Shown: positions 34,313 to 42,982 of the stretch, in pieces
How positions within the stretch are numbered: position 1 is the stretch's first letter
How the letters are laid out: every line of letters begins with the position of its first letter
Assembly: GCA_029260655.1 (NCBI GenBank)
Contig: JAJDCU010000071.1
Coordinates: 1 to 64,000, forward strand
Direction: 5' to 3'
Source of the DNA: Phycisphaeraceae bacterium
GTDB lineage: Bacteria; Planctomycetota; Phycisphaerae; Phycisphaerales; Phycisphaeraceae
DNA length: 64,000 bases
Position numbers and translations under genes: made by a program
The notes under the pieces: generated by a model
The model's database searches: none
The model's input: the letters and a program-made list of their open reading frames with translations, nothing else
What the model was told of the DNA's origin: nothing

Positions 34313-35830
34313 TCACAACCATGATAGGGCGATGCGGACCAGCCAGCCGGCGCCCAGCCCCAGGCCGACGAAGACCGGCGCCAGGGCCTCGCGTCTAAGC
34401 GACAACAACCCGCGGCCCGCCATCCGCCACCACAGCACCGGCAGCGACCCTAGTTCCGATAACGCGATGACCCAGATCACCCCGACCAACTGGCCATAGT
34501 GCCATCCGACCGGGATCCCCACCAGCAGCATCACGGTCTTGCCGAGGTTCGAGGCGAAGACGCCCTTGGAGTCCCCGATCGCCAGCAGGCAGGACACCGT
34601 CGGTGGGAGGGTGCAGGCGAAAGCGACGCGGACCGCCAGGATCTGCAGCATCCAGCCGGCGTCGGCGTATCGGCCGGGGTACAGGAACTCGACGACCTGC
34701 GTCCCCAGGACCATCAGCCCGCCCGTGGCCGGCAGCGCCAGGGCATCGAGCCGAAGCCGGACACGGTAATAGTTGTCTTTGAGCGTTTCGGGGCTTTCGC
34801 GTGCGACCCGGCTGAACGCCGGGAGGAACACGCGTCTGGAGATCTGCCAGACAAGATTCGCTAGCGATTCACTGAGGAAGTAGGCGATGCTGTAGACGCC
34901 CAGCATCGCCTTGGTCAGGTACCCCGCCAGCAGCAGACGGTCGCCCTGCGCCGCGATGAAGAGCGTGGCGGTGCTCAGGAAGATCCACCTGCCGAAGCTG
35001 ATCAGGTCGTCAAAGGCCTCGCGCTCGAAGCACAGGCGGTTGGGCTCGCCCGGCAGCACGAGGTGGCTGAGGACCATCTTCAAATAAGCGGTGACCAGGC
35101 CCCCGCCGACCAGCGCCCAGACACTGTGGTAATACCAGGCCCAGCTACACAGAGCCAGGACACCGCACACCTGTACGCCCAGTTCAAGGACGATCAGGCG
35201 GCCGATCGCAAGCCGACGGCTGGCCGTGAAGAGCTTGGTGGAGTTGAATCCGCTGATCACGGCGGACAGCGCGGCGACACAGATCAACGGCATCAGCAGG
35301 GGGTCGGCGTAGACCGGTGGTTCGTCGGGTGATAGACGCAGCGCCAGTGGACCGACGACGAAATACAACAACGGCCCGATGACCAACGCGGCGACCAGCC
35401 CCAGGACCAGCCCGCGGACGATCTGGATCGTCCACGCCGTGTTCAAGAAGCCTGGCGATTCGCCGCGCTTGTGCTGGATGATGCTCGGGCCGATCCCGAT
35501 GTCGGAAAACATCTGCAGCCCGGTGAGCACCACGGCGACCAGCGCCATCAGCCCGAAGGCCTCGGGCAGCAGAAGACGGGTGAGGATCAGGTTGCTTGCC
35601 AGCCGGAGAAACTGCTGCGCCAGGTTCCCCGTCAGCGCCCATGCCGAACCGCGCACCGCCAGCGTCCGGACGGAAGCCCCGTTGGTGATCGACGCGTCCG
35701 GCGCCCTGGCGTAACGGTCAGCCGCATCGTCCCGATGCGGGTCCCGCCCGTCGGCCTGGGTGTCGTCGGCGCAAGCCTCATCCGGCACCACGCGACCGGG
35801 TGTGTTGTCGACGCTGTTGCCTGGATCCAA
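34313..35830 (-). CDS. Wzx-type polysaccharide flippase
   Basis: 505 residues from a TTG with GGAG six bases upstream; the first 55 residues are acidic and hydrophilic. From about 60 on there are 12-14 helices of the MATE/polysaccharide-transporter fold (LAVRGSAWALTGNLAQQFLRLASNLILTRLLLPEAFG is the usual start region). Moves lipid-linked repeat units across the inner membrane for polymerisation by the Wzy-like protein. Fourteen bases after the stop of the secreted hydrolase gene upstream, so probably in the same transcript. Confidence 0.92.
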   Translation of the reverse strand: MDPGNSVDNTPGRVVPDEACADDTQADGRDPHRDDAADRYARAPDASITNGASVRTLAVRGSAWALTGNLAQQFLRLASNLILTRLLLPEAFGLMALVAVVLTGLQMFSDIGIGPSIIQHKRGESPGFLNTAWTIQIVRGLVLGLVAALVIGPLLYFVVGPLALRLSPDEPPVYADPLLMPLICVAALSAVISGFNSTKLFTASRRLAIGRLIVLELGVQVCGVLALCSWAWYYHSVWALVGGGLVTAYLKMVLSHLVLPGEPNRLCFEREAFDDLISFGRWIFLSTATLFIAAQGDRLLLAGYLTKAMLGVYSIAYFLSESLANLVWQISRRVFLPAFSRVARESPETLKDNYYRVRLRLDALALPATGGLMVLGTQVVEFLYPGRYADAGWMLQILAVRVAFACTLPPTVSCLLAIGDSKGVFASNLGKTVMLLVGIPVGWHYGQLVGVIWVIALSELGSLPVLWWRMAGRGLLSLRREALAPVFVGLGLGAGWLVRIALSWL

Positions 35831-35843
35831 GTCTGCTCCGTGC

Positions 35844-38800
35844 TTAATCGAACGTCGTCAACTCCAACCTTTTCTGCGAGCCGGGGTAGTCCAGCATCGC
35901 CTTGAACTTCACCGAGCTGTTCGTGGGCTGGTCCTGGTACAGCAGGTGGCCCCACGACCCCCACTGGTCCCGCCGCCCGACATAGTTGAACATCACATTC
36001 GCCGAGCCGCCGGCCTTCTCGAACTCGAACATGTTCTGCAGGTACAGATCATACATCTTCGGGTGGTTCTGCGCCCCGATCAGGGCGTTCTTGTGCGGCT
36101 TGTTCTGCCCGCCGTCCGCCAGGTGCTGACCGCCCTCGTAGGCGATCAGTGTGATCGCCCTGCCCATGTCCGTGCTTAACCGACGCGCCAGCTCGCCGTG
36201 CTTGCTGTAATAACGTCGGTTATCCGTCACGATGTTCTCCGCCAGGATCGCGACGATCTCGTCCGGGCTGGTCGAGCTGGTCATCGCCCGCTCTTCGCGG
36301 GAGCTCAGGGCGAAATACGTCGAGCACGAGATCGAGTCAAACTGCCCGTTCAGGCGCTTGGTGAGTTGCTCGGTGGCGTAGACCAGCGCGGCCTGGCTGG
36401 CGGCGACACGCACCAGACGGTCGTCCCCGGCGAAGACCTGCGACCAGATCGCGAAGTCACGGCGGGCCTCGGCCGCCCACCTGTCGAAGAATGCCGACGA
36501 CAGCGACCGGCCGTCCGTCTCGGACTTGATCCACTTGTGGACCTCGAACTGCGTGTTCCAAACCTCGTTGGACCACTCGACGTACACCTTCCCGCCGGGG
36601 TGCAGGCGGTCCTTGACCAGCTGTGCAAACCGGCGCACGTAGTCGTCGTCGGCCTGGGCAGGCATGCACACCCAGGCGTCGGCCTTCAACTCGTTGGCCA
36701 ACTCGATCAGCAGTTCGATCGCCACGCCCTCGCGATCCGCATGCGTGAAGTTCGACGGGAGGTTTCGGTCAGACCAGCGGACCTGGCGTGTCGTGTTCGT
36801 CCGCTGCCAGTCCATGAACCGCAGGGTCTTGAACGGTTTGAGACGCTCAACGAACAGGGGGTGGAACGAGCTGGGGTGATCGACCAGGCTCTCGAGCACC
36901 AGCTTCACGTTGCGGACGTGGTTGCCCGCGGTGGTGTTTTCGATCCGCATGTAGATGCCGCTGTTGCTGGGTGTGACGTCGACCTCGATCCGCCCGGGGC
37001 TGCGGCTGGCGACCTTGGCGTCGAAGTCGAACAGGATGTCGCCCTCGCCGTCGTAGGTGCAGATGTACCGCCCACCGGGGTAGTGGCCATCGGTGGCGTT
37101 GTAGACCAGCGTCGCCGCCGCCTGGCCGGGTTCAAGGATCGGCCAGCCATTGGCATCGGTCGCGACCTGACCGCCGTTGTCCCAGGGCTGACCGCCTGTG
37201 TTCGTGGACATCCAGCCCTTGGCCTGACGAAGTACGTTGGTGAAGACCCACTCACGTGTCCAGTAGGTTACGAAAGACAGGTTCATCCCCAGGACCGGCT
37301 GCTGGCCCTCGACGAGGATGTCCCCGGCCTGCGCCGGGATGTCGCCGGGGGTTGTGCCGTCGGCTGTCGATTCATTGGTCGTGGACACGCTGGAAGACCC
37401 ACCGCCGGAGGTCGTCCCACCGTCGGCCGTGGTGGTGGTGTCGTCGGCGACCGTACCATTCGAGCCGGTGTCGCCGGGCGTGGTGGCGTCACCGTTGTCG
37501 ACGATCGGATCGGCCGGGGTCGGCTCGGTCACCGGCTCGGCGCCGTAGGCCGGGAGGATCTCAAGATCGTGCGTGCGCTTGTAGACAGTTTTGTCGTCAA
37601 CGCGGTAGAGCAATTGTAGTTGTGCCCGGCCTGGGGGCAGCAGTTCCAGCTTCTGCGCCTCGATCCGCCACGGCCCGGCGCTGTTGTAGTGCGCAAACTC
37701 ATCGACCATCGCCCAGGTTGCCGCCGACCACGCCAGCACCAGCACGGTCCCATTGTCCGGCAGGTCCCGGTCCAGCTCGAAGGGGATCGCCCGGCCCGAG
37801 CCCAGGCGGTACGTGTCGGGGGAGTCCGACGGGAACGAGACGACCGGGTCGGGCACGGTCACCGCGTTGTCGATCGTGAAGTTGATCGTGCGCGCGTCGG
37901 TCTGCTCACCGTTGACCAGCGAGGTGATGGTCATCTGGTACGCGCCGTTGGGATGCTTGGAGGTGTCCCATGTGCCGTTATCGCTGATGAAGGCGTAGGG
38001 CGGGTTTGCGTCGATGTAGATCGCTTCGCTTGCGCCGGTGAGGCTGAAGATGACTTCGTCGGGGGTATCCCCTTCGACCGAGGCGCTTATCTGTACGACC
38101 CCGGTGAGGGTGGTGCCTGCGCCAAGCCCGGTGACCGCGGTGATCTTCGGGGGGTTGACGGTGGTGACGCTGCCGCCTCCAAGGTCCGTCGACCCGGCCG
38201 GGGTCACGACATCGACCCAGCGCATCTTCTTGTATTGAACGACCGAGCGCTCGCGGTAAAGAAGCTGCAATTGGATATGCCCGTCCGGCAGCAGTTCCAG
38301 CTTGTCGGCGGTGATCATCGGGTTGCCGCTATTTAGAACGTGGGCGAACCGGTCAACCATCTGCTTGCGGGTGTCGTCCCATGCGAGCACGAGCACGTCG
38401 GATTGATCGGTCATCGTCCCGCTGATTTTCACCGCGACCGTCTCGCCGGAGCCTCGCTCGTAGGTATCGGGGGTGTCCGCCGCGAAGGTGACGACGGGCT
38501 GGGAGGATTGATTGGCGTTGTTTGACGTGCCCCCGGAACCCGTGTCCCCGGTCGTTGTGTCCGTGCCCGTCTGACCGGAGTTGACGGTTCGGGCACGCTG
38601 CTTGCGCGGCAGGGCGTCTTGCTTGACCGCTTTGTGGTCGATCGTAAACTTCACAGCCATTGAATCGACGACCCGGCCGTCCTTGATGGCCTTGACGCGC
38701 ATCGTGTAAGCGCCTTGGGGCGCGTTGGCGGTGTTCCAGTAACGGGGGTTGCCCGCCTTGTTGCTCAGGAAGAAGTAGGGGGATGTTTTCCGGGAGGTGG

Positions 38801-39047
38801 TCCGTGAGATCGGGCCGGTGAGGTTAAAGATCACGCGGTCCGAGGTCCCGCCGATCCGTGCGTTGATATTGATCTTCCCGTTGATCCGGGCGTCCTGATC
38901 GACGCCCAGGACCTGGCGGACCACCGGCTCGACGGCCTGTGCTGAGCCGGCGAAGAGGAAGATCACGGTCATGGCCAGCACCATCAGGCCTGTCGGCCGG
39001 GTGAGCGACCGGATGATCAGCGATCTGCGTGGGGTGTGAATACTCAT
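35844..39047 (-). CDS. Large secreted clan GH-A-like glycoside hydrolase with tandem Ig-like modules
   Basis: 1067 residues from the ATG at 39047 (AGGAAGTG upstream; the open frame further up is not protein-like). Signal peptide to about 38 (GSAQA). Two domain types alternate: A (42-137), B (184-280), A (301-393), B (401-498). A Thr/Ser/Gly/Asp-rich linker follows (500-572), then a catalytic part with a TIM-barrel look: VEWSNEVWN with the probable acid/base E828, and LIAYEGGQHL with the probable nucleophile E971. No PEP-CTERM or dockerin module. Probably cleaves or trims the exopolysaccharide outside the cell. Its family number cannot be assigned by eye. Confidence 0.8.
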   Translation of the reverse strand: MSIHTPRRSLIIRSLTRPTGLMVLAMTVIFLFAGSAQAVEPVVRQVLGVDQDARINGKININARIGGTSDRVIFNLTGPISRTTSRKTSPYFFLSNKAGNPRYWNTANAPQGAYTMRVKAIKDGRVVDSMAVKFTIDHKAVKQDALPRKQRARTVNSGQTGTDTTTGDTGSGGTSNNANQSSQPVVTFAADTPDTYERGSGETVAVKISGTMTDQSDVLVLAWDDTRKQMVDRFAHVLNSGNPMITADKLELLPDGHIQLQLLYRERSVVQYKKMRWVDVVTPAGSTDLGGGSVTTVNPPKITAVTGLGAGTTLTGVVQISASVEGDTPDEVIFSLTGASEAIYIDANPPYAFISDNGTWDTSKHPNGAYQMTITSLVNGEQTDARTINFTIDNAVTVPDPVVSFPSDSPDTYRLGSGRAIPFELDRDLPDNGTVLVLAWSAATWAMVDEFAHYNSAGPWRIEAQKLELLPPGRAQLQLLYRVDDKTVYKRTHDLEILPAYGAEPVTEPTPADPIVDNGDATTPGDTGSNGTVADDTTTTADGGTTSGGGSSSVSTTNESTADGTTPGDIPAQAGDILVEGQQPVLGMNLSFVTYWTREWVFTNVLRQAKGWMSTNTGGQPWDNGGQVATDANGWPILEPGQAAATLVYNATDGHYPGGRYICTYDGEGDILFDFDAKVASRSPGRIEVDVTPSNSGIYMRIENTTAGNHVRNVKLVLESLVDHPSSFHPLFVERLKPFKTLRFMDWQRTNTTRQVRWSDRNLPSNFTHADREGVAIELLIELANELKADAWVCMPAQADDDYVRRFAQLVKDRLHPGGKVYVEWSNEVWNTQFEVHKWIKSETDGRSLSSAFFDRWAAEARRDFAIWSQVFAGDDRLVRVAASQAALVYATEQLTKRLNGQFDSISCSTYFALSSREERAMTSSTSPDEIVAILAENIVTDNRRYYSKHGELARRLSTDMGRAITLIAYEGGQHLADGGQNKPHKNALIGAQNHPKMYDLYLQNMFEFEKAGGSANVMFNYVGRRDQWGSWGHLLYQDQPTNSSVKFKAMLDYPGSQKRLELTTFD

Positions 39048-39156
39048 AAGGTCACTTCCTGCACTGCTTGGGTACGGACCGGGCCTGCGTTCAGGGCCCG
39101 GGCCCACCGGTCCGGGGATGCCGGGGCCGGGGGAACCCAGCAATTGACCAATCCAC

Positions 39157-39189
39157 GACCTTGGGGGGCAACCCGCACCCCCCAAGGTC
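39157..39189. repeat. Perfect 12-bp inverted repeat (hairpin)
   Basis: GACCTTGGGGGG (39157-39168) and CCCCCCAAGGTC (39178-39189) with a nine-base loop. No T run follows on the minus strand, the direction of the neighbouring genes; on the plus strand CCATTTTGTTT follows. Could be a structured leader, a terminator of an antisense transcript, or a protein site. Confidence 0.5.
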
Positions 39190-39353
39190 GCCATTTTGTT
39201 TGCTCCCCGCCGCTTGCCTGTCCGGTATGCGCGTCAGGACCGCCACAGCCGGGCAGCGGCGCATCAATAGTTATTGGACTTTGATTTCCCCAAAGGCTTG
39301 CAAGCTGAATGTAATACGCATCACACTTTCAAACTGCGTGTGGATTCGTCCCT

Positions 39354-39419
39354 CAGCCCCCGGCTCTGCCGGGGGTTTCGGTAGAGCATGAGGCGGTCCC
39401 CCCGCAGAGCCGGGGGCTG
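39354..39419. repeat. REP-like double palindrome
   Basis: Two 22-base arms, 39354-39375 and 39398-39419, are reverse complements with one mismatch. The left arm also contains a hairpin of its own, CCCCCGGC-TCT-GCCGGGGG. Two palindromes in opposite orientation around a spacer are the layout of bacterial REP/BIME elements. Not related in sequence to the TTAGAGC elements. Confidence 0.5.
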
Positions 39420-39624
39420 TGGGGACATGCCATTTCAAAGTGGGATCCGTATAGATCGTTTTCAAACCAAGAGCAGCGCGTCAGACGCACGCTACAGCCG
39501 GTCCACTTCGTCCGTACGATGTGCCAACAGGTTGGCCCGGGTGGCTACGTCCGGCGTACGCCGTGTGGCCGCGGCGGTGCGGATGTGGGAAGACGCTACA
39601 GATGGATTGAGATGCAATGAAACA

Positions 39625-40659
39625 CTAGGACGCGGGGTCTGTTGCGTTGGGTGGTTCCTGGGTCGTGGAGATGATCAAGAGGATCTGCACCGGTGTGCCT
39701 GCTCGGGTCCCGGCGAGCAAGGCTTTACCCAGGTGGTTTGGGATCGGCGGGGGTTTGCGATCGGTTTGGGCCGGCTTGGATGAACCGCCATCGTCTGAGG
39801 TATTTGAAGCGTCGGCTTGCGGTGTCTGCGTGCCCGGCTGGAGGTCGCTCCCGGTCGTCTGGTCCGCCAAGGGAGTTTCCTCCGGCGTCGATGGCTCAGT
39901 CGGCTCATCTTCAATAGCCACGGGCCACGGCCGGTACAGGCAGACGACCACAGCCCTGTCCGGGGGCAGGGGCAATCGGGCCATCAGGCTTTCATACACC
40001 TGACCGTCCAGCTCCTTTTCCAGCGGGCTGCGCGGCAGCAGCGTCGCGCCCTTGGGCTTGTAATGATGCGGCGTGAGTTCCAGGAAAGCGGTCCCGTTTT
40101 CATCACGCCCGATCTTGGCCAGCAGTTGCAGCCGGCCGCCGCGGGCCTGGATAACCTGCGGGCTCCTAGGCGGGTCGGTCAGGTCGACCTCGACCGGGCG
40201 GCGGAGCCTGGGGGTGGTGCGGATCGTCGATGGGTAGGGCGAGCCCAGCAGTTTCGCCCGGGATTCACCTAACACGCTCGGCAAGGCGGCGACGAAGTCC
40301 GGGGCGTGTTCGGCGTGCAGGAATCCAATCCGGATCCCATTGGTCCGCCACATCCCGAGCGTGCGCAGCGGGACGGCTTGTTCGTCGACCAGGTCCCAAA
40401 GCGCATCGGTCGGTACATCCAGCGGCACATCGATCCGGTGGATCAACGCGATCACCCGTTTGTTGGCGTTGGGTTGGTCGTCGGCTGAGCCGTCTTCCCC
40501 GCCATCGGTCGGGCTGGGGCGTATGTCCAACAGCGTGGGCAAGGGCTCGGTAGGAGGGGGCATCTCGCAGGACATCAAAACAATCGCCGAGGTGATCGCC
40601 GCCGCCAGCGAAGCCGCCGACCGCCAGGTCCAACGCCGTGTTGCGGTGTTAGCCATCAT
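39625..40659 (-). CDS. Lipoprotein of unknown function
   Basis: 344 residues starting MM. Signal peptide with lipobox LMSC, so Cys31 is the predicted lipidation site. The mature part starts Pro-rich, then has a region of mixed structure (RVIALIHRIDVPLDVPTDALWDL; GIRIGFLHAEHAPDFVAAL) and ends in a Pro/Thr/Asp-rich tail. I recognise no enzymatic domain. The ATG overlaps the argD stop by four bases (ATGA), so it is translationally coupled to an arginine-biosynthesis enzyme for no obvious reason. Confidence 0.75.
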   Translation of the reverse strand: MMANTATRRWTWRSAASLAAAITSAIVLMSCEMPPPTEPLPTLLDIRPSPTDGGEDGSADDQPNANKRVIALIHRIDVPLDVPTDALWDLVDEQAVPLRTLGMWRTNGIRIGFLHAEHAPDFVAALPSVLGESRAKLLGSPYPSTIRTTPRLRRPVEVDLTDPPRSPQVIQARGGRLQLLAKIGRDENGTAFLELTPHHYKPKGATLLPRSPLEKELDGQVYESLMARLPLPPDRAVVVCLYRPWPVAIEDEPTEPSTPEETPLADQTTGSDLQPGTQTPQADASNTSDDGGSSKPAQTDRKPPPIPNHLGKALLAGTRAGTPVQILLIISTTQEPPNATDPAS

Positions 40660-41909
40660 CCCGCGAGTACTTCCTCAAGCACGTCAAGTCCCCGGCCCAG
40701 TTCGTCTTGTTCGATCACCAGCGCCGGCGCGATCCGAAGCACGTTGCCTTGCACCGCGTTGATCAGCACGCCCCGGTCCATGCAGGCCTTGACCACATCG
40801 CCGCCGGTCTTGAACCGGTCACCGAGGGCAGCCAGGTCCAGTTCGATCCCCAGGTACAGGCCCATGCCCCGCACGTCCGTGATGACCGGTTGGGCCTTGG
40901 CGAAGGCGCGAAGCCGGTCGATGATGCCGTTGCCCAGCGTGTGTGCGCGCTCAACCAGCTTGTCTCGGTGCAGGACATCAAAAATCGTGGCGGTGACGGC
41001 CATCGCCAGGCAGTTGCCGCCGAGGGTCGATGCGTGGACGGCGTGGCCGTGGGTTCGCCAGTCAAAAAGCTCGGCGAACCTGGGGCTGATGTGGGCGACC
41101 CCGACCGGCAGCCCGCCGCCGACGCCCTTGGCCAGGGTCATGACGTCCGGGGTCACCTGCCAATGCTGATGCCCGAAGTATTTGCCGGTGTGTCCGATGC
41201 CCGTCCAGACCTCGTCGAAGATCAGCACCAGGTCGCGCTCGTCGCAAAGCTTACGCAGCCCGGAAAGATAAGTATCGTCCGGGACGTTGACACCGCCTTC
41301 GCCCTGGATCGGTTCAACCAGCACGGCGACTGTTTCGTCATCGATCGCCGATTCGACCGCGCCCAGGTCGTTGTATGGGACGTGTACGTACCCCGGGACC
41401 AGCGGGCCAAAGCCTTCGTAGACCTTGGGCTGGCCGGTCGCCTCCATCGCGCCGAACGATCGGCCGTGGAAGCTTCCCAAGGTGGAGATCACCTTGTAGC
41501 GTCCGTTGGAGGCCTTGCCCTTGTTTTTCTGTCCGTGCAGACGCGCCAGTTTCAGCGCCGCCACGTTCGCGTCGGCGCCGCTGTGGCAGAAGTAGCTGCG
41601 CCCGTCGAAGCCGAACTTACTGATCGCTTCGGCGGCGCGCGTCTGCGGGTCGGTGTGGAACAGGTTCCCCACGTGCCAGAGCTTGCGGGCCTGGTCGCTG
41701 ACCGTCTTGACCAGATCGGGATGGCAGTGGCCCAGCACGCCCGCGCCGAACCCGGCGAACAGGTCGAGGTACTGCTTGCCCAGCGCGTCGAACAGGGTTG
41801 AGCCCTTGCCGTGCATCATCGCGACGGGGTAGCGCCCGTAGTTGATCGACATCGTCCGGTCGTGTCGGTCGATGATCTGCTGGGTTTGGGTTGATTCGGT
41901 GGTCGCCAA
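40656..41909 (-). CDS. argD: Acetylornithine aminotransferase-like class III aminotransferase
   Basis: 417 residues from a TTG with GGAGG eight bases upstream. PLP fold-type I, class III: FCHSGADANVAALKLAR, GSFHGRSFGAMEATGQ, LVLIFDEVWTGIGHTGKYFG (PLP-binding Asp in DEV), and the Schiff-base Lys261 in LAKGVGGGLPVG. Length and motifs fit ArgD (N-acetylornithine to N-acetylglutamate semialdehyde); ornithine or other omega-aminotransferases of the same class cannot be excluded, since no other arg gene is near. A terminator (42035-42072) separates it from the HU-like gene upstream. Confidence 0.85.
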   Translation of the reverse strand: MATTESTQTQQIIDRHDRTMSINYGRYPVAMMHGKGSTLFDALGKQYLDLFAGFGAGVLGHCHPDLVKTVSDQARKLWHVGNLFHTDPQTRAAEAISKFGFDGRSYFCHSGADANVAALKLARLHGQKNKGKASNGRYKVISTLGSFHGRSFGAMEATGQPKVYEGFGPLVPGYVHVPYNDLGAVESAIDDETVAVLVEPIQGEGGVNVPDDTYLSGLRKLCDERDLVLIFDEVWTGIGHTGKYFGHQHWQVTPDVMTLAKGVGGGLPVGVAHISPRFAELFDWRTHGHAVHASTLGGNCLAMAVTATIFDVLHRDKLVERAHTLGNGIIDRLRAFAKAQPVITDVRGMGLYLGIELDLAALGDRFKTGGDVVKACMDRGVLINAVQGNVLRIAPALVIEQDELGRGLDVLEEVLAG

Positions 41910-42034
41910 GTCCGGTGCCTCCGCATGGATGTTTCGACGCGCATCCTATCAGAGCGGGGGTCGCCATCAAAGGATCGCCTCGGCACCGGCCGGGGTTTTT
42001 TGCAGCGTGTGTTCGCGGTTGGCCCGCCAGGCGC

Positions 42035-42072
42035 AAAAGAGAACCCCCGGCGTCGGAGCGCGCCGGGGGTTC
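42035..42072 (-). terminator. Terminator of the HU-like gene
   Basis: Perfect 12-bp stem GAACCCCCGGCG/CGCCGGGGGTTC with an eight-base loop; on the minus strand it is followed by CTCTTTT. Lies 75 bases after the HU-like stop. Confidence 0.8.
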
Positions 42073-42146
42073 GGTCTTATCACGGTAAAACCATCAAACG
42101 GGGGCGGCGCCGATCGGGCCGGCCTACCGCCCACGGCTTTACGCCG

Positions 42147-42485
42147 TCAGACCATTTCCTTGAGGTTCTTCAGCGGGCGGATGCGTACGGCCTTGCTGGC
42201 GGGCTTGGCCTTGAACATCATCTCTTCGCCGGTGAACGGGTTGGTGCCCTTGCGCGCCTTGGTGGCGGGCTTCTTCTTCACGACCATCTTGCACAGCCCG
42301 GGCATTGTGAACATGCCGTTGCTCTTGAGGCTCTTCTTGATGATCGGCTGCAATTCGTCGAAGACGGCGGCGACGTCGCGCTTGGCCAACTCGGTCTTTG
42401 TAGCGATCGTGCTGAAGATCTCGCTCTTGGTCGGTGCCTTCTTGGTGGGGGTTGCTTTCTTGCGTGTGGTTTTTCGCTTTGCCAT
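42147..42485 (-). CDS. HU/IHF family DNA-binding protein with basic N-terminal tail
   Basis: 112 residues; AGGAG seven bases before the ATG. The first 20 residues are a Lys/Arg/Thr/Pro-rich tail (KRKTTRKKATPTKK), followed by an HU-like core: helical dimer part (EIFSTIATKTELAKRDVAAVF), then the beta-arm region, with NPFTGEEMMFKAKPASKAVRIRPLKNLK at the end matching the HU signature (GRNPxTGExxxIxAxxxxxFxxGxxLK). The usual arm-tip RNPQT is changed to KGTNPFT. Nucleoid protein that bends or compacts DNA; the basic tail recalls histone-H1-like extensions. Monocistronic by promoter and terminator. Confidence 0.9.
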   Translation of the reverse strand: MAKRKTTRKKATPTKKAPTKSEIFSTIATKTELAKRDVAAVFDELQPIIKKSLKSNGMFTMPGLCKMVVKKKPATKARKGTNPFTGEEMMFKAKPASKAVRIRPLKNLKEMV

Positions 42486-42577
42486 GGTGCTCTCCTAGCG
42501 GTTTGGGGCCGGCCGATCCGTGATTGGCCCGGCCCGTGGTAACTTTCACCCCTGCGGGGTAGAACGGAATATCGCGT

Positions 42578-42605
42578 TTTGTACGCTATTTTCTGTACTT
42601 TTCAA
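42578..42605 (-). promoter_or_regulatory. Putative promoter of the HU-like gene
   Basis: On the minus strand TTGAAA (42600-42605) and TACAAA (42578-42583) with 16 bases between, 5/6 and 4/6 consensus matches; leader about 85 bases. Confidence 0.4.
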
Positions 42606-42744
42606 CTCTGCCCGCGCCGATGTGGGTAATTTTTCCCTTATTTTCAGGCGGTTGGCGCGCAGTTTAAGGGGCGATTGTGCACGCGCGCCGGTCCGATGAG
42701 GGGCCCGGCCGGCGGGTTTGGGGGGTCCCGTCAGGCCCGGAGAT

Positions 42745-42757
42745 TGCCAAATTGGCA
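42745..42757. promoter_or_regulatory. 13-base palindrome, possible operator
   Basis: TGCCAAATTGGCA is a perfect palindrome around a central A/T, between the divergent HU-like and dnaK genes. Could bind a dimeric regulator; no other copy was noticed in the window. Confidence 0.3.
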
Positions 42758-42982
42758 GGCCGATTTGTGATCATCATCGCCATGGCAGGCCGGGTCTTTG
42801 GTCAGGCGTTGCCAGGCCTTCCCAGGGTGGTTTACCACTGGCACCAGGTTTGCAAATCAAGGGGTGACGTTAGATGATGCGCCGGTTTCAGGGCCTTGCC
42901 AAGCATGCTCTGTCGGCCTTCATCGGTAATAAAAGCCTGAATTAACAGTAGATACAGCATCCGACACAGCGAGACCCTCACC

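Larger units (their letters stand above)
39048..39624. other. Long intergenic region with two palindromic structures
   Basis: 577 bases between two minus-strand genes. It contains a perfect hairpin (39157-39189) and a GC-rich double palindrome (39354-39419). An open frame at 39271-39465 on the minus strand runs through the palindrome and is not credible as a gene. No promoter for the hydrolase gene could be chosen with confidence. Confidence 0.5.
42486..42982. other. Divergent regulatory region, HU-like gene / dnaK
   Basis: 497 bases. Holds the HU-like promoter candidate (42578-42605), an AT-rich block around 42590-42650 and a palindrome TGCCAAATTGGCA (42745-42757). No CIRCE (TTAGCACTC-N9-GAGTGCTAA) element and no clear heat-shock sigma site were found ahead of dnaK. 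Confidence 0.5.

Noticed and set aside
39271-39465. Minus-strand open frame of 64 codons in the long intergenic region
   Set aside because: It runs through the double palindrome, which explains its Pro/Gly/Ala composition, and has no ribosome binding site.
42486-42982. CIRCE or sigma32-type control of dnaK
   Set aside because: Neither TTAGCACTC-N9-GAGTGCTAA nor a CTTGAA/CCCCAT-like pair was found in the region.
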